A stretch of DNA of 64,000 nt from Pedobacter steynii (lineage in GTDB: Bacteria; Bacteroidota; Bacteroidia; Sphingobacteriales; Sphingobacteriaceae): the NCBI RefSeq assembly GCF_001721645.1, contig NZ_CP017141.1, positions 6,262,001-6,326,000 of the forward strand, given 5' to 3'. The position numbers and the translations under genes were made by a program. This document shows, one piece after another, positions 26,968 to 36,310 of this stretch; within the stretch, counting starts at the first letter, position 1; each line of letters opens with the position of its first letter. Under the pieces are notes generated by a model. It searched no databases. It had not been told where the DNA came from and worked only from the letters and a program-made list of their open reading frames with translations.

Positions 26968-28134
26968 TTATTTTCTTTTTGATTTTTCCCAGGCCGCACT
27001 CTGGTTCTTTTTAAAGAAGCGGACAATACCCGCAATTACCGCATAATTCATTACGCAAAAATAATAAGGCACAAAAAAGGCTTTGACCCGGATCTGACGG
27101 CTTTCAAAAAACAGCCCAAGAAGACTTAAAAGGTAAAACACCACCTGTCCACCAAACAGGACTTTATAAATCATCTGAGGATTATTGAAGCAAATCCATC
27201 CATTCAATAAGAAAACCAGAATGAGCAGAAAGGGAGTAATGGTCCATCGCAATACCCGATGGCTAATGTACTGAAATGTCAGTATTGGATAGTTAAATGG
27301 ATTGGCAGCTTTTTTCAAGCGGCCGATAGACTGTATTCCTCCCGCCGCAATACGTATTTTCCTTTTCAGCTCCTCGGCAGTATTTGCAGAAGCGGTTTCC
27401 ATTGCATACGCAGCCGCCTCATAGGCGATAATGTAACCTTTTTCGGCAATTCTCATAGCGATCATATGGTCATCGATAATGGTGTCGCTTTCTACAGGTT
27501 CATAAAGCGAGGTTCTGATGCTAAACAATTCTCCTGCAGCACCAACATTGGAGTACAATTCATAATCCCATTTTTTAAGGGCCGACTCATATTTCCAGTA
27601 AAAACCTTCCCCAGCCGAACTCGCATCCGCACTTTCCTGAACCAGTATTCTCTTTTCTCCGGCTACCGCTCCTACTTTTTTATTCTGGTAATGTTTGACC
27701 AGTTCTTTTAAAGCGGCCTTGTTTAAAAACGTATTTGCATCTGTAAACACAATGATCTCAGTTTTTATAAATGGCATAGCTCGTTTGATTGCCGCCATTT
27801 TTCCTGCCCTGATGTCCTCATGCAATAATAAAATATCTTTCCAGTTAGATGCCCTTTCTACGGTACGGTCGCTGGAGCCATCTGTAATCAGGATAACGTG
27901 TAGTTTTTCTTTGGGGTAATCAAGTTCAAGGGTGTTTTTGATCTTCTCCTCTATCAGATCTTCCTCATTATAAGCAGCCACCAGCACGGTTACTCCTGGT
28001 AATACCTGATCCAGATCAAAAGATGATGTTTTTTTAAAGAATCGTTTTATTCTGACCAGGATAAACAAAAGTAACCCATAACCAACAAAAGTATAGATGA
28101 TCAGAAAAAGGCTGACCCAAAAAATTATAATCAT
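26968..28134 (-). CDS. Membrane glycosyltransferase, family 2
   Basis: 388 residues. An N-terminal membrane helix is followed by a GT-A domain (VTVLVAAYNEEDLIEEKI, LITDGSSDRT, IVFTDANTF, then DDHMIAMRIAEKG) and three or so C-terminal membrane helices (ITPFLLILVFLLNGWICF; VLFGGQVVFYLLSLLGLFFE). This is the layout of processive or membrane-bound GT2 enzymes that build beta-linked polymers or extend lipid-linked sugars. It is the last gene of a three-gene minus-strand group, six bases after the next glycosyltransferase. The sugar used cannot be told. Confidence 0.88.
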   Translation of the reverse strand: MIIIFWVSLFLIIYTFVGYGLLLFILVRIKRFFKKTSSFDLDQVLPGVTVLVAAYNEEDLIEEKIKNTLELDYPKEKLHVILITDGSSDRTVERASNWKDILLLHEDIRAGKMAAIKRAMPFIKTEIIVFTDANTFLNKAALKELVKHYQNKKVGAVAGEKRILVQESADASSAGEGFYWKYESALKKWDYELYSNVGAAGELFSIRTSLYEPVESDTIIDDHMIAMRIAEKGYIIAYEAAAYAMETASANTAEELKRKIRIAAGGIQSIGRLKKAANPFNYPILTFQYISHRVLRWTITPFLLILVFLLNGWICFNNPQMIYKVLFGGQVVFYLLSLLGLFFESRQIRVKAFFVPYYFCVMNYAVIAGIVRFFKKNQSAAWEKSKRK

Positions 28135-28140
28135 TATCTA

Positions 28141-29052
28141 TTAGATTTTAAAACCGAGTTTACTGCTATTTTTTGAGTTGGTTAAATTCCACCAAAGACC
28201 TTTAATAACCCCCTTTATCAAGTCTGCACGACCTTTAAGCAAATAAAGGACCACTTGTCGGCTGCTGGCCAGAAAAATATAATAGATGCTGAACAAAAGG
28301 GTATTGAGAAGCCCGGTATTCCTTCTGATAAAAAGCATCCTGTTACGGGTCATAAAATAAGTTTTGATACTACTTTCTTTTCCAACGCTGATAGATTCCT
28401 TATGATAAACTTTGGCTTTTCCGGTAAACCAGATCTTTTTTCCTGCTTTTTTAAACTGTTCACACCAGTCCAGCTCTTCATAATATAGAAAAAAATGCTC
28501 GGCCATTAATCCAACTCTATCCAGATCCGATCTCCGGCACATCATTGCGGCTCCATGGCAATATCCGGTTTCTACACTAACCTGATCATATTGCCCCTGA
28601 TCTTCGTCCATACTCCCGATCCCCTTATTCCTGCACAGGAGATAATTCATTTCTGTGAACCCGGCATATTGTATAATATTTGGCTGATCAAAATATAAAA
28701 TCAATGGAGAAACCATTCCGATTTCCGGGTTTGAATCCAGTTCTCCCTTCAAAACCGGGATCAGATGCGCAGTGATTTCGGTATCGTTGTTAAGGAATAA
28801 GAGATACGCTCCTTTTGATGCCCTGACGCCAAGGTTGTTTCCCCCTGCAAATCCCAGATTTGCTTCCGATCGGATATAGATCAATCCCGGAAACTCCTCC
28901 TTAAAACGGGCTCCATGGTCTTCCCGACTGCCATTATCAACTACTATAACTTCCAGGGATTCCTGATCAGCATGTTTTTTTATTGATTTCAGAAGGTCCA
29001 GGGTTACTTCAGGCTGATTAAAATTGACCGTGATAATGGAAGTAAGTTTCAT
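28141..29052 (-). CDS. Glycosyltransferase family 2, rhamnosyltransferase-like
   Basis: 303 residues with a full GT-A core: SIITVNFNQPEVTLDLL, VIVVDNGSRE, EANLGFAGGNNLGV and the DxD-type LFLNNDTEI, then FFLYYEELDW. This set is typical of the WcaA/RfbF-like rhamnosyl- or mannosyl-transferases that extend O-antigen or exopolysaccharide. A hydrophobic stretch near the C-terminus (LLFSIYYIFLASSRQVVLYLL) may tie it to the inner membrane. It is co-transcribed with the flanking genes. Class certain, sugar unknown. Confidence 0.9.
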   Translation of the reverse strand: MKLTSIITVNFNQPEVTLDLLKSIKKHADQESLEVIVVDNGSREDHGARFKEEFPGLIYIRSEANLGFAGGNNLGVRASKGAYLLFLNNDTEITAHLIPVLKGELDSNPEIGMVSPLILYFDQPNIIQYAGFTEMNYLLCRNKGIGSMDEDQGQYDQVSVETGYCHGAAMMCRRSDLDRVGLMAEHFFLYYEELDWCEQFKKAGKKIWFTGKAKVYHKESISVGKESSIKTYFMTRNRMLFIRRNTGLLNTLLFSIYYIFLASSRQVVLYLLKGRADLIKGVIKGLWWNLTNSKNSSKLGFKI

Positions 29053-29120
29053 GTATCGTAAAAGTAGTGTTTACAGTTATAAAATTCAGCATATTATTTC
29101 GAGGCAGGCGAAACGGGATT

Positions 29121-30728
29121 TTATAGAGCCTGAACAAATACAGGGGTTTCGGTTACCTTGATTTTCAAGATTCCACCCGATGTAGCGACCTTCTTTTGTT
29201 CCACCTGATCAGCACCTGGTTTTAAAGAGAAGATCATGGCATTTTTTGCACCTTTGAGGTCCAGTTCGTAGTCTTCTGTTCTACCTACTTCATCCGGAAC
29301 AACCAAAGCGTACATTTCTTTTTTATTGAGATGATAAACATCTACAAATGGATCCTGATTAAGGGTATGTGAATAACGATATTCTCCCATTAGCTTACCT
29401 AGTTGCAATAGATAATCTGCTGCAGGCCTACGGCTATCCAGGTTAAGAAGTCCCGAGGCACCGAATGGATTGCCAGAGTTTGCTCCCGGTTCATCGCTAT
29501 CAAAAAGCTGATAAAAGAAAATCCTGCTAACCCCGTGTCTTGCATACAATAAAGAAGACCTCACAATCCAGTCGGCCTGCGTAAGCTGGGCCGATTTTGA
29601 ACCAATTGGAATTGCGCGTTGAATACTTTGTTCCCTCAGGTCATATCCCAGTTCAGTAGACCAGACTTCCACATTTGGCGGACCAAGTGTTCTTGCCAGG
29701 TCAACAAAAGAATCTGCAATTTTCCCCATGTTATTTAATTCCGGAGCCATTCCCCGCTTTTTACTTGAAAACTTCGAAAACCAGCTGGTATTGTCGTTCG
29801 AATACATATGGTAATTAATGATGTCAAAACACAGGTTGACACTCCCATCTGCCCTGTATCCCCTGTTCTTCTTACACCATTCCACCATATCCTTTACAAA
29901 GTTGACGTCAGGTTTTGCAATTCCCCCCATAGCAACCTTAATTGAAGGGTCTGCATTTTTAACCCCTACACCTTTACCCATAGTACCTTTATGTCCATCA
30001 TAAAACGCAGAAAGGCTCGCGGCAAACTCAGCTGGTGAGAACTGAGCGCGTTTCCCCTTCCACCACTTATCCGGTTCATTATTACATTCTATATATTTGA
30101 TTACGCCCATACCTATCCTAACCACATTCACCCCATCTTCATTCCAGCGCTCTTTTCCATTAACCTTAACTAACGAAGAATCAATATGTTTGTTAGAACC
30201 ATAACGCGCGGCGAACTGGAAGCCCAGTTTGGCCATGTCTATATAAGAACCGGGCTGCTCACGGGCTGCTCCTTTAAACAGCGGCAGGTTGTCCATATCC
30301 CGTTCTCCTTCCGGATAGGTATTATACATCCAATCGGGAGTATTTTTAATACAAGGCAATATTTCAATCCCTTCTGCTTTACTCCTGGTATAGATGGTGT
30401 CGTAATTCCAGCCTCCTTTATGCGTAGGATTGTAAGTATAGTTTCCCTGAGTAGTTTCCAGTTTGTCCCAATCTATATAATGTCTGACCCCGCTAAATGA
30501 TTTAATCATATTCATTTTAGGTTCATAAATTTTATTACCCGGCCCCTTGCCAGTTGCATCTCCGAGGAAGTCCCACTCGTGACCATTTACTCCCAACAGG
30601 TATTTAAACTTTACACCATCAGCATTTTTGTTTCCGGCTTGCGTAAATTTAGCATCAGAGGTGCAGGCGCAAATAAAAACAGAACTAAGAAAGATCAGAA
30701 ATTTATGAAATGAGATCTTAACATTCAT
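29121..30728 (-). CDS. Secreted lipoprotein with a glycoside-hydrolase-like TIM barrel
   Basis: 535 residues. A signal peptide ends in a lipobox (VFICAC), so the protein is likely lipid-anchored. The rest reads like a clan-A glycoside hydrolase: the acid/base candidate Glu is in IECNNEPDKW and the nucleophile candidate in VEVWSTELGYD, with RIFFYQLFDSDEP late in the barrel. This layout resembles GH39 or GH5-type enzymes, but I cannot fix the family. As the first gene before two glycosyltransferases inside an exopolysaccharide locus, it may trim or release the polymer made there. Confidence 0.75.
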   Translation of the reverse strand: MNVKISFHKFLIFLSSVFICACTSDAKFTQAGNKNADGVKFKYLLGVNGHEWDFLGDATGKGPGNKIYEPKMNMIKSFSGVRHYIDWDKLETTQGNYTYNPTHKGGWNYDTIYTRSKAEGIEILPCIKNTPDWMYNTYPEGERDMDNLPLFKGAAREQPGSYIDMAKLGFQFAARYGSNKHIDSSLVKVNGKERWNEDGVNVVRIGMGVIKYIECNNEPDKWWKGKRAQFSPAEFAASLSAFYDGHKGTMGKGVGVKNADPSIKVAMGGIAKPDVNFVKDMVEWCKKNRGYRADGSVNLCFDIINYHMYSNDNTSWFSKFSSKKRGMAPELNNMGKIADSFVDLARTLGPPNVEVWSTELGYDLREQSIQRAIPIGSKSAQLTQADWIVRSSLLYARHGVSRIFFYQLFDSDEPGANSGNPFGASGLLNLDSRRPAADYLLQLGKLMGEYRYSHTLNQDPFVDVYHLNKKEMYALVVPDEVGRTEDYELDLKGAKNAMIFSLKPGADQVEQKKVATSGGILKIKVTETPVFVQAL

Positions 30729-31194
30729 AACGTCGAATTTAATTTTATATCACAGTATTGTAGCTTGCGAAGATAATGCAATTAAAACTAATATAAGAAG
30801 AATAGCCAGGTAAAAAGCCGCTTACAAAGCGCCTGGAACACAAAGATTAATACCCTTAAAAACAGACAGATACACATTTAGTTATAAACTTTTCCCTGGT
30901 CGTATCTCCCTCTATAAATTGACAAAAACGGCATAGTAATTGTTTTCATTTTGAGGCGGATTTTCAGAAAAAAAACAACCACATATGGAAAATAATCCCC
31001 AATTCTCCCCACTATTTTTCAGAAAAACAGTTTGATTCTTATTTTTTTTATTTATCATTGTTTGATTTTTAGTAAATAACGTATATAGGGATATTTTTTT
31101 GAAGGCAAATTGCCTGCTTTACAGGGCATTTGAGACATTCATTACTACTGAAAATAATAAGATATTTTTTGTTACTACATGCTATTTAATTAGA
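30729..31194. other. Divergent intergenic region in the exopolysaccharide locus
   Basis: 466 bases between the hydrolase-like gene (minus) and the beta-helix lipoprotein (plus), very AT-rich. Features seen: a nested inverted repeat, CCAGG (30806-30810) with CCTGG (30832-30836) enclosing CGCTT-ACA-AAGCG; a block TCCCCAATTCTCCCCAC at 30996-31012; and two copies of TTTTCAGAAAAA (30961 and 31016) flanking that block. No perfect TAnnTTTG promoter was found. An upstream ATG at 31099 in the frame of the lipoprotein is not used in this annotation. Confidence 0.45.
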
Positions 31195-32580
31195 ATGATG
31201 CGCCGATTTACCATATTATTAACAGCCTCTCTTAGCTTTTTTCTGTTGGTGTCCTGCAAAAAAAGCAATATCGGAACCGACATTCCCGAAATCACGAACC
31301 CTATTCCCGTACCTCCAACTGATACTGTAACCACTCCAATAGTAGTAGGCAGAGTGATTCCCATTGGTTTGGGTTCAGGAAATCTGGCAATAGATGGCAA
31401 TACGCTTGGGATCTTACCCAATGATCAGATTCTCATTAAAGGAGGTACTTATACCAATATCAACATTAAAAATGTACGCACTGCGGACGGTTCCCGTGTC
31501 TATATTAAAAATGATGGCTTAGTAGAAATATCCGGAACAGGAAGCCAGATGCGTTTATCTAATTTAAACAATGTGACCATCTCAGGAGATGGAACAAAAA
31601 CCATCAGCAAAGGATTTTCTTTCAGAAATCTTAGCAACCGCGCTGTTCAAATGGATGGCAATATTGACAATTTCACATTTCAACATGCCTATTTCGAAAA
31701 TATAAGTGACTATGTTATTGCTTATAACTCGAACAGGGTATATAACGGAAGCCAGGACTCCTATGCTAAGCGGTTAAAATTCAGCCAACTGGAAAGCAAG
31801 AATACGGCGTCTTTAATTTATTTCCCGGCTGCAGTGAATTCAGGAGGAATTATAGGTCTGGTTAAAAATCTTGAAATCTCTTATATCGTATTCAGTAATT
31901 CCCCATCAGTTTCTTCTGTGGTGAACCTTGGGGCTGCTGAAGATTATGACATCCATCATAACGTGATTAAAAACATCAATACGCTAAATAATAATCACAA
32001 TGGAATTTTCCAGTTGAATGGAAATGGCAAATTTCATAATAACCTGATTAGAGATCATCAAGGTAATGCCGTAAGGTCCTGGCTCTTTAGTGTTGGCTCT
32101 GCGACAAAAGAAGTTCAGATATATAACAATATTGTATTCAACTCCAGAAAATATTCCGGATTCGAAGTGCAGGGCTTTAGTAATCTTGTTGTTCCGGGTA
32201 TAACCAGTTTTGCCAATGCAAAAGTTTTCAATAATACCTGCGGAAGTCTTAACATGAGCAAAGATTGGGTCGGGGTTGTGGTAGATGTTTATGATTTAAA
32301 AGGTGGCCAATGTGAAGTGTTTAATAACCTGGGCTATAACTTCCCTACTCCAAGTAATAATAATATGATCTGGAGCCAGCAATCGGCTATTCCGGCTATC
32401 GCCAGCAATAACCTGTATTTCGCTGATTATTCGCGTGCAGGCCTCAGAGATGAGGTGAAATTCGAATTATCTACGACTTCTTCTGCCAAGAATGCAGCGA
32501 TAACAAATAAACTGGTGCTGACTGAAGATTATTATGGAAATAAAAGGGGAGCAAAATACTCTGTTGGAGCCGTAGAATAA
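31195..32580 (+). CDS. Parallel beta-helix lipoprotein
   Basis: About 461 residues from the tandem ATG at 31195/31198; an ATG at 31099 would add 32 residues before the signal. The signal ends in LLVSCKKSN (lipobox with Cys), so a lipid anchor is expected. Beyond a Thr/Pro-rich linker the chain is a run of short Asn/Gly-rich strands (NVTISGDGTK, NRAVQMDGNIDNF, FHNNLIRDHQGNAV, IYNNIVFNSRKYSGF), the signature of a right-handed parallel beta-helix as in pectate-lyase-like proteins. It may bind, epimerise or cleave the exopolysaccharide. No catalytic triad was picked out. Confidence 0.75.
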   Translation: MMRRFTILLTASLSFFLLVSCKKSNIGTDIPEITNPIPVPPTDTVTTPIVVGRVIPIGLGSGNLAIDGNTLGILPNDQILIKGGTYTNINIKNVRTADGSRVYIKNDGLVEISGTGSQMRLSNLNNVTISGDGTKTISKGFSFRNLSNRAVQMDGNIDNFTFQHAYFENISDYVIAYNSNRVYNGSQDSYAKRLKFSQLESKNTASLIYFPAAVNSGGIIGLVKNLEISYIVFSNSPSVSSVVNLGAAEDYDIHHNVIKNINTLNNNHNGIFQLNGNGKFHNNLIRDHQGNAVRSWLFSVGSATKEVQIYNNIVFNSRKYSGFEVQGFSNLVVPGITSFANAKVFNNTCGSLNMSKDWVGVVVDVYDLKGGQCEVFNNLGYNFPTPSNNNMIWSQQSAIPAIASNNLYFADYSRAGLRDEVKFELSTTSSAKNAAITNKLVLTEDYYGNKRGAKYSVGAVE

Positions 32581-32676
32581 CTCCTTTTTTTAGATTTTTT
32601 TTGTTCTATCTTTAGTCATCGTTTAAACGGGATTTAGGCATAGCTATTGCTTAACCGGGAAGTATAAAACTCATAG

Positions 32677-34020
32677 ATGAAGCTGAAGAATTTTTTCAAA
32701 TCACTAAACAACAAATATGTATTATCTCTCTTAGGAAACGGCGTAATGTCTATCATTGGCATGGTCATCTCCATCATCCTAAGAAGGGTATTTTCCCTGG
32801 AGGAAATGGGGATCTGGCTCCTGTTCTTTAGTGTAATTCTATTAGTAGACACCTTCCGGACCGGTTTTTTAACCACTGCATTTATTAAGTTTTTTGCCGG
32901 AGCTGAAGAACAGAAAGCGAGAGAAATTGTGGGTTCTACCTGGTATCTGGCCATTCTGATCACCGGCGTACTCCTCCTTCTGAATATCCCCGCTTATTTC
33001 ATTTCTTTTCACGTTGAAAATTTAGGAGTGTCTTTATTCTTAAGATGGTTTGGCCTTGCTTATGTCTTGTCTCTTCCCTTTTTTGTGACCTCCTGTATTC
33101 TCCAGGCGAAGCAGAGGTTTGACCAATTGTTGTTTATTCGCCTTTTCAACCAGGGATCCTTCGTTGTATTTATCTTACTATTTATCTTTTTTAAGAGAAT
33201 AAATATCACGACAGTGATCTATTCCTACCTTTTATCCAATGCTGTTTCCAGTTTTATTTCCGTCCTGAGAGGTTGGTCCATGATCAATGATGTCAGACTA
33301 AAAACTAAAGAAACCATCGCTACCATTTATCATTTTGGAAAATTCAGCGTAGGGACAAATATCAGTGCAACGCTTTTGGGAACTGCAGATTCCCTGATTA
33401 TCAATTTTGTGATGGGGCCAGCCGCCCTTGCCATTTATGATGCCGGGATCAAGTTCATACAATTTATTGAAATCCCGTTGAGAAGTTTTGCAGCTACCGC
33501 CATGCCGGCACTATCTACCGCGTTTAACAACAACAAACGTATGGAGGTGATCGACATTACCAAAAAATACATTGGTATGGTTACAATTGCGATCGTCCCT
33601 ATTACGCTGGGGACGTTGATTTTTGCCGATTATGCCATTCTGATTTTAGGAGGCGAGAAATATGTGCATACCATTGCCCCGAATATTCTAAGAATTGTGA
33701 TGATTATTGCCTTATTTTATCCTGCAGACCGTTTTCTGGCCCTTACACTCGACGTAATCCACAAACCAAAAATTAACTTTTATAAGGTCATGCTAATGGT
33801 TGTCGTTACCGTAGTAACAGATTTTGCCGGTATTTATCTGACCAATAGTTTATATGGAGTAATTACGGCAACCATTTTCCCAACCCTTACCGCAATACTG
33901 ATTGGATACTACGCCCTGCAGAAGAACTACGAGAAATTTGGATTCTGGGATATTTTCTCTTCAGGATACCTGGAAATGAAGTACTTTTTAAGTAGCCAGT
34001 ACAAAAAATATTTCCGTTAA
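32677..34020 (+). CDS. Polysaccharide flippase (Wzx/MATE-like)
   Basis: 447 residues with about 12 to 14 membrane helices spread evenly (for example VMSIIGMVISIILRRVF, LFIRLFNQGSFVVFILLF, MLMVVVTVVTDFAGIYLT). The helix spacing and the motif-poor loops fit the MOP superfamily lipid-linked oligosaccharide flippases (Wzx, RfbX). It would move undecaprenyl-linked repeat units to the periplasm for the Wzy-like polymerase further along. It lies 96 bases after the beta-helix lipoprotein on the plus strand and converges, four bases apart, on the GMC oxidoreductase gene. Confidence 0.9.
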   Translation: MKLKNFFKSLNNKYVLSLLGNGVMSIIGMVISIILRRVFSLEEMGIWLLFFSVILLVDTFRTGFLTTAFIKFFAGAEEQKAREIVGSTWYLAILITGVLLLLNIPAYFISFHVENLGVSLFLRWFGLAYVLSLPFFVTSCILQAKQRFDQLLFIRLFNQGSFVVFILLFIFFKRINITTVIYSYLLSNAVSSFISVLRGWSMINDVRLKTKETIATIYHFGKFSVGTNISATLLGTADSLIINFVMGPAALAIYDAGIKFIQFIEIPLRSFAATAMPALSTAFNNNKRMEVIDITKKYIGMVTIAIVPITLGTLIFADYAILILGGEKYVHTIAPNILRIVMIIALFYPADRFLALTLDVIHKPKINFYKVMLMVVVTVVTDFAGIYLTNSLYGVITATIFPTLTAILIGYYALQKNYEKFGFWDIFSSGYLEMKYFLSSQYKKYFR

Positions 34021-34024
34021 AATT

Positions 34025-35719
34025 TTAAAGATTTCCTTTTTTCAATTCATTGAAAGCAAAGTCACACGCCCTGGCAGTTAATGCCATATAGGTCAGCGAC
34101 GGATTCTGACAAGCTGAAGAAGTCATACAGCTACCATCGGTGACGAATACGTTTTTCACGTCATGAAGCTGGTTATTTCCATTAAGCGCTGAACTCCTGG
34201 GATCATGGCCCATTCTCACTGTTCCCATTTCATGAACTGTAGAACCCGGCACTTTATTGTAATTAAAAACCTCTATATCTTTAAATCCCGCCTTATCAAG
34301 AATTTCTTCAGAGCTAGCACAAATATCATCCATCATTTTCTTTTCATTTTCCTGATAGGAGAAGTCGATCTTTACCAGAGGAAGCCCCCATTGATCCTTC
34401 TGATCTTTATCCAGGGCTATCTTATTATCAAAATAAGGCAGGCACTCCCCCCATCCTGCCATCCAGACCGTCCAAGGACCAGGATTGCTTAATTTTTCCT
34501 TGAATGATTTACCGAAACCGGCCTCATGAGCAGTAGTATCCATCCACTCCCTGCGCTCACCATGTCCCTGTAAGTTATAACCACGTAAAAAATTCATCTT
34601 TTCTCTTCCCGGCAGATTCCGGTATCGGGGAACAAGAAAGCCGCAAGGTCTGCGACCTTTATAATACATATCCGAAAATCCGTCATGCTTTCCTGATGCC
34701 CCGGCAGATGAATGATGGTCCATCAGATGATGGCCTATCTGACCACTGTCGTTTCCAAAACCCTCCGAAAACCGATCAGACTTTGAATTTAAAAGAATGG
34801 ATGCAGTACCAATCGTAGAGGCATTCAAAAAGACAATTCTTGCTGAAAACTCATAAACCTCTTTCGTCATGGCATCAATGACCCGAACACCTTTTGCTTT
34901 TTGTTTATCGGCGTCATATAGTATCTCTGAAACAATTGAAAAGGGTCTCAATGTCAAATTACCAGTGGCCATTGCCGCAGGGATCGTCGAACTGTTACTG
35001 CTAAAATAACCACCAAAAGGACATCCTCTGGAACATAAATTACGGTATTGGCAAGGGCCCCTGTTATCCCATCCCCGGGTTAAATTAGCCACTCTGGCGA
35101 TAGTCAGCAATTTATGTTCATCATTTTTCCGGATAGACTGAGCTAGGTGTTTTTCGATGCAGTTCAACTCCATTCCAGGTAAAAAATTACCGTCAGGCAA
35201 ATGGCTCAATCCTTCATTTGTCCCACTGACGCCAATGAAAGACTCTACATGATCATACCAGGGAGCAATATCTTTATAACGAATAGGCCAGTCAACAGCT
35301 ATACCCTCTTTAGCATTCGCTTCAAAATCAAGATCAGACAAGCGGTAACATTGTCGCCCCCAAGTTAACGATCTCCCACCAACCTGATAACCTCTCACCC
35401 AATTAAATGCATTATTCTGGATATATGGATGTTCCTCATCCTTAACAAAATACATCTTATCGCCCTCATCATAGAAACCACTCTGAACCGGACTATTCAA
35501 CTGATCCTCCCGGGTATTTAATAAACGATGATCGAAATCCCAGGGATTAAGGTTTGCACTTTTATAATCCTGAATATGCTTCACATCCCTCCCTCTTTCC
35601 AGCAGTAAGGTTTTTAAGCCCTTCTTACACAATTCCATCGCCGCCCAACCTCCGCTAATACCGGAGCCAATAACGATTGCATCATAAGTTCTATCCCCTT
35701 TGTTATCCCTCATGTTCAT
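34025..35719 (-). CDS. GMC-family FAD oxidoreductase
   Basis: 564 residues. N-terminal FAD fold (DAIVIGSGISGGWAAMELC, then LLLERG), a Cys-rich stretch CQYRNLCSRGCPFGG in the middle and the C-terminal GMC signature with the catalytic region STVHEMGTVRMG and DGSCMTSSACQNPSLT. It resembles the large subunit of membrane gluconate or other sugar dehydrogenases. Its partner subunit lies immediately upstream, six bases away. Two nearby start ATGs exist (35719 and 35713). Placement at the end of the exopolysaccharide operon suggests oxidation of a sugar of the polymer or its precursor, which is only an inference. Confidence 0.9.
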   Translation of the reverse strand: MNMRDNKGDRTYDAIVIGSGISGGWAAMELCKKGLKTLLLERGRDVKHIQDYKSANLNPWDFDHRLLNTREDQLNSPVQSGFYDEGDKMYFVKDEEHPYIQNNAFNWVRGYQVGGRSLTWGRQCYRLSDLDFEANAKEGIAVDWPIRYKDIAPWYDHVESFIGVSGTNEGLSHLPDGNFLPGMELNCIEKHLAQSIRKNDEHKLLTIARVANLTRGWDNRGPCQYRNLCSRGCPFGGYFSSNSSTIPAAMATGNLTLRPFSIVSEILYDADKQKAKGVRVIDAMTKEVYEFSARIVFLNASTIGTASILLNSKSDRFSEGFGNDSGQIGHHLMDHHSSAGASGKHDGFSDMYYKGRRPCGFLVPRYRNLPGREKMNFLRGYNLQGHGERREWMDTTAHEAGFGKSFKEKLSNPGPWTVWMAGWGECLPYFDNKIALDKDQKDQWGLPLVKIDFSYQENEKKMMDDICASSEEILDKAGFKDIEVFNYNKVPGSTVHEMGTVRMGHDPRSSALNGNNQLHDVKNVFVTDGSCMTSSACQNPSLTYMALTARACDFAFNELKKGNL

Positions 35720-35725
35720 TTTAGT

Positions 35726-36298
35726 TTATTTTGTTGCCCATGATTTCTGACCCTCCCGAAGAGGGATACAGGAGTGGTAAACCGATGGTATATAATCATA
35801 ATTCAGTCCCTTTGTTGCACCCGCCATAGAAGTACAATAACCGATCACTGTATATTGTTTAAGTATTGAAAAAAAAGTATCCCCCATAATTTTTCTTCTT
35901 ACCTTTTTCATAAAGGTATTTACATATTCTGTATTCGCTTCAAAATGAGCCAATGTTTCTTCTTTCTCCTTGGCATTACATGCTTTAAAATCTCTCCCGT
36001 AGCGATCCTGGGTATATTTCTTTAAATCTGCCAGTCCGTCAATAAAGCTCCTTTGATTTTTAGGTTCCAGGCAATCAGTTACGGCTTTAATTACAAAGTG
36101 ATGCGCCCCCACATCTCTGGCACCTGGAGTTTCTGTTCTGGGGATGATGACTTCTGCCAATTCTGCGATCAGCTCAATATCAAGTTTCAGATCAGCTAGG
36201 TCAGGTGCATGCGTAAACTGATACCATTTGGATACAGAAAAAAAAGAAATACCAATACCTGCGAATAGTCCAGTTACGATTGCTTTACGCCTGTTCAT
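35726..36298 (-). CDS. Gluconate 2-dehydrogenase subunit 3-like protein
   Basis: 190 residues. The N-terminus MNRRKAIVTGLFAGIGISFF has a twin-arginine-like or Sec signal, and the body (IELIAELAEVIIPRTETPGARDVGAHHFV) is the hallmark of the small third subunit that pairs with GMC dehydrogenases and helps export or stabilise them. It directly precedes the large subunit gene. The cytochrome c subunit that usually completes such enzymes is not in the window. Identification is good; the substrate is unknown. Confidence 0.88.
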   Translation of the reverse strand: MNRRKAIVTGLFAGIGISFFSVSKWYQFTHAPDLADLKLDIELIAELAEVIIPRTETPGARDVGAHHFVIKAVTDCLEPKNQRSFIDGLADLKKYTQDRYGRDFKACNAKEKEETLAHFEANTEYVNTFMKKVRRKIMGDTFFSILKQYTVIGYCTSMAGATKGLNYDYIPSVYHSCIPLREGQKSWATK

Positions 36299-36310
36299 CT
36301 GCAGGAAAAT

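Noticed and set aside
31099..31194. Upstream ATG extending the beta-helix lipoprotein by 32 residues
   Set aside because: The added part would bury the signal peptide and lipobox; the tandem ATG at 31195 gives a normal signal.
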